Source: Byssothecium circinans (taxonomy: Eukaryota; Ascomycota; Dothideomycetes; Pleosporales; Massarinaceae). From it: 64,000 nt of DNA. Made by a program: the position numbers and the translations under genes. This document shows, piece by piece, positions 63,007-64,000 of the stretch. The stretch lies in assembly GCA_010015675.1 (NCBI GenBank), contig ML977000.1:475905-539904 (forward strand). The letters are read 5' to 3'. The notes below the pieces were generated by a model that saw only the letters and a list, made by a program, of their open reading frames with translations, made no database searches and was not told where the DNA came from. How positions within the stretch are numbered: position 1 is the first letter of the stretch; each line of letters begins with the position of its first letter.

Positions 63007-64000
63007 ATTTCGGTCGGTTGGTGGTTGCTTGTTGATGTGTATCGAAGGTTGCGTTTTGTGGGGTGGATTGGTTTGTGGTTTTGTGGGGAAATTGATTGTA
63101 GTATGATAGTATAAGTTGAGCGCTGGAAAGCTCTTTATATAGTAGAACAAAGAGTCATGAAAATCACAGTGTTCTTTAACAAAGTGAATCTGTGCGTCAA
63201 CAATGAGTCAGAGAACATGGAATGTCTAAGGTATCAAACGGTCATGATCAATCAGTATTTGGCCCGAGTTGACGTTGTTGATGAAGGTGTGTTTTTAGTT
63301 CTTCTATTCTCGTGTCACAGGAGTATTGAGTGGACCTAACTACGTCTTCCCAATACGATAGGGCCTGAATATTTTCACTATCGGCTCTTCTAATTCATTG
63401 ACCTTTTTTCAATGAAAGGCCTTTATTTCCTTTGTTCCATTTGCGAGTGGCGTATGCGTGTGATTTCGGAATGTGACTTTGGATTTTGCGTCTTTTGGCA
63501 TATTCTCTGAAATATACGGTTGATACTTTGGAACCACATGTAGGCCTTAGGAAGATAACAGCGAAGCTTTTAACTCCAGTCGCCGTGTCAAAATGGGGAA
63601 TAACTTCTAAGGTTGCTCTCCAAGATGCCTCAGGTATGAAGGCTACGCTGCGTGACTGTGACTACGCATGTATCACTATCCCTTCTGTAAACCTCTCAAG
63701 CACCAAACACCCTACTTCGTCCGTGTACAGTCGCACTTTGCTCACGCGACCAGGGTTCCCCTTCCAAACCAGCCCCGTTTGAGGGATTTGTGTTATGGAA
63801 ACAAACACCAAGCACTGCGGAAGCTTCGTGGCGTAAAACGTCATGTTTCGAACATGTTTTAAGCCTTCGGGAGCTGATTACTGCGGACCTGGACCATGCA
63901 CGACTGCCATGGGATCTTGAACTTCCGCTCAGACTCTCGAACATGTTTGAAGAATTGTAGTGTTGATGTGGGGGTAGTGGATCGTTCGTGTGGTTCGATG
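63007..64000. other. Promoter of the last small gene, then no supported gene
   Basis: Includes the TATA-type box near 63133 and TGAGTCA at 63204-63210. From about 63340 to the end only short frames without motifs appear; GAACATGTTT recurs near 63849 and 63938. Confidence 0.5.

Overview
This window reads as nuclear DNA of a filamentous ascomycete (Pezizomycotina; a dothideomycete is my guess). Coding genes carry one to five short introns of about 45-60 bases with GTAAGT-like donors, CTAAC/CTAAT branch sites and CAG/TAG acceptors. Gene content is typical of the group (Hsp70-like ATPase, S/T-rich single-pass membrane proteins, feruloyl esterases, polyketide synthase, NACHT-WD40 relics). One tract is TA-rich with C-to-T changes relative to a sister copy, which suggests repeat-induced point mutation (RIP). 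I found no rRNA, convincing tRNA, or CRISPR array.

Layout. 0-17.5 kb is a decaying accessory region. It holds a charged protein gene split by an amber codon, esterase and highly reducing polyketide synthase relics, three copies of a cysteine-rich secreted family (one intact frame, one with an opal codon, one shattered), an HExxH metalloprotease with a stop in its signal peptide, two feruloyl esterase relics, a DUF1295 relic, a small chromodomain gene, an MITE, RIP-worn repeats and dispersed repeats. 18-21.2 kb is a conserved block: FAL1 (eIF4A-III) and the SF3a60 subunit (PRP9), divergently transcribed. 21.6-24.2 kb is a tandem trio of small paralogues, only the first intact. 24.3-33.8 kb carries an Hsp70-like ATPase, two single-pass membrane proteins and a long disordered protein. 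34.8-36.5 kb has a fold-back element 27 bases upstream of a phytanoyl-CoA-dioxygenase-like gene. 36.8-39.8 kb has four small orphan genes. 40.1-53.4 kb is a dense conserved block: GFA-domain protein, beta-propeller inositol 5-phosphatase, CHY zinc finger, proteasome alpha4, D-2-hydroxyglutarate/D-lactate dehydrogenase, amidohydrolase (6-MSA-decarboxylase type) and methylenetetrahydrofolate reductase. 53.7-63 kb is a second orphan region of minus-strand small helical proteins, several frameshifted, with many TGAGTCA/TGACTCA sites in the promoters, NLR-type relics, a CorA-like gene and a TA-flanked MITE.

The long housekeeping genes read through cleanly over thousands of bases, so the many stops and frameshifts in the accessory stretches look biological rather than base-calling noise, although single-base indels in homopolymers need read support. 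The most interesting leads are the TGA(C/G)TCA-marked array of small orphan genes (53.7-63 kb), the fold-back element beside the dioxygenase gene with a RIP-worn half copy at 10 kb, and the cysteine-rich secreted family caught at three stages of decay. All exon joins were worked out by hand from splice motifs and frame continuity, and gene names rest on remembered family motifs rather than searches.
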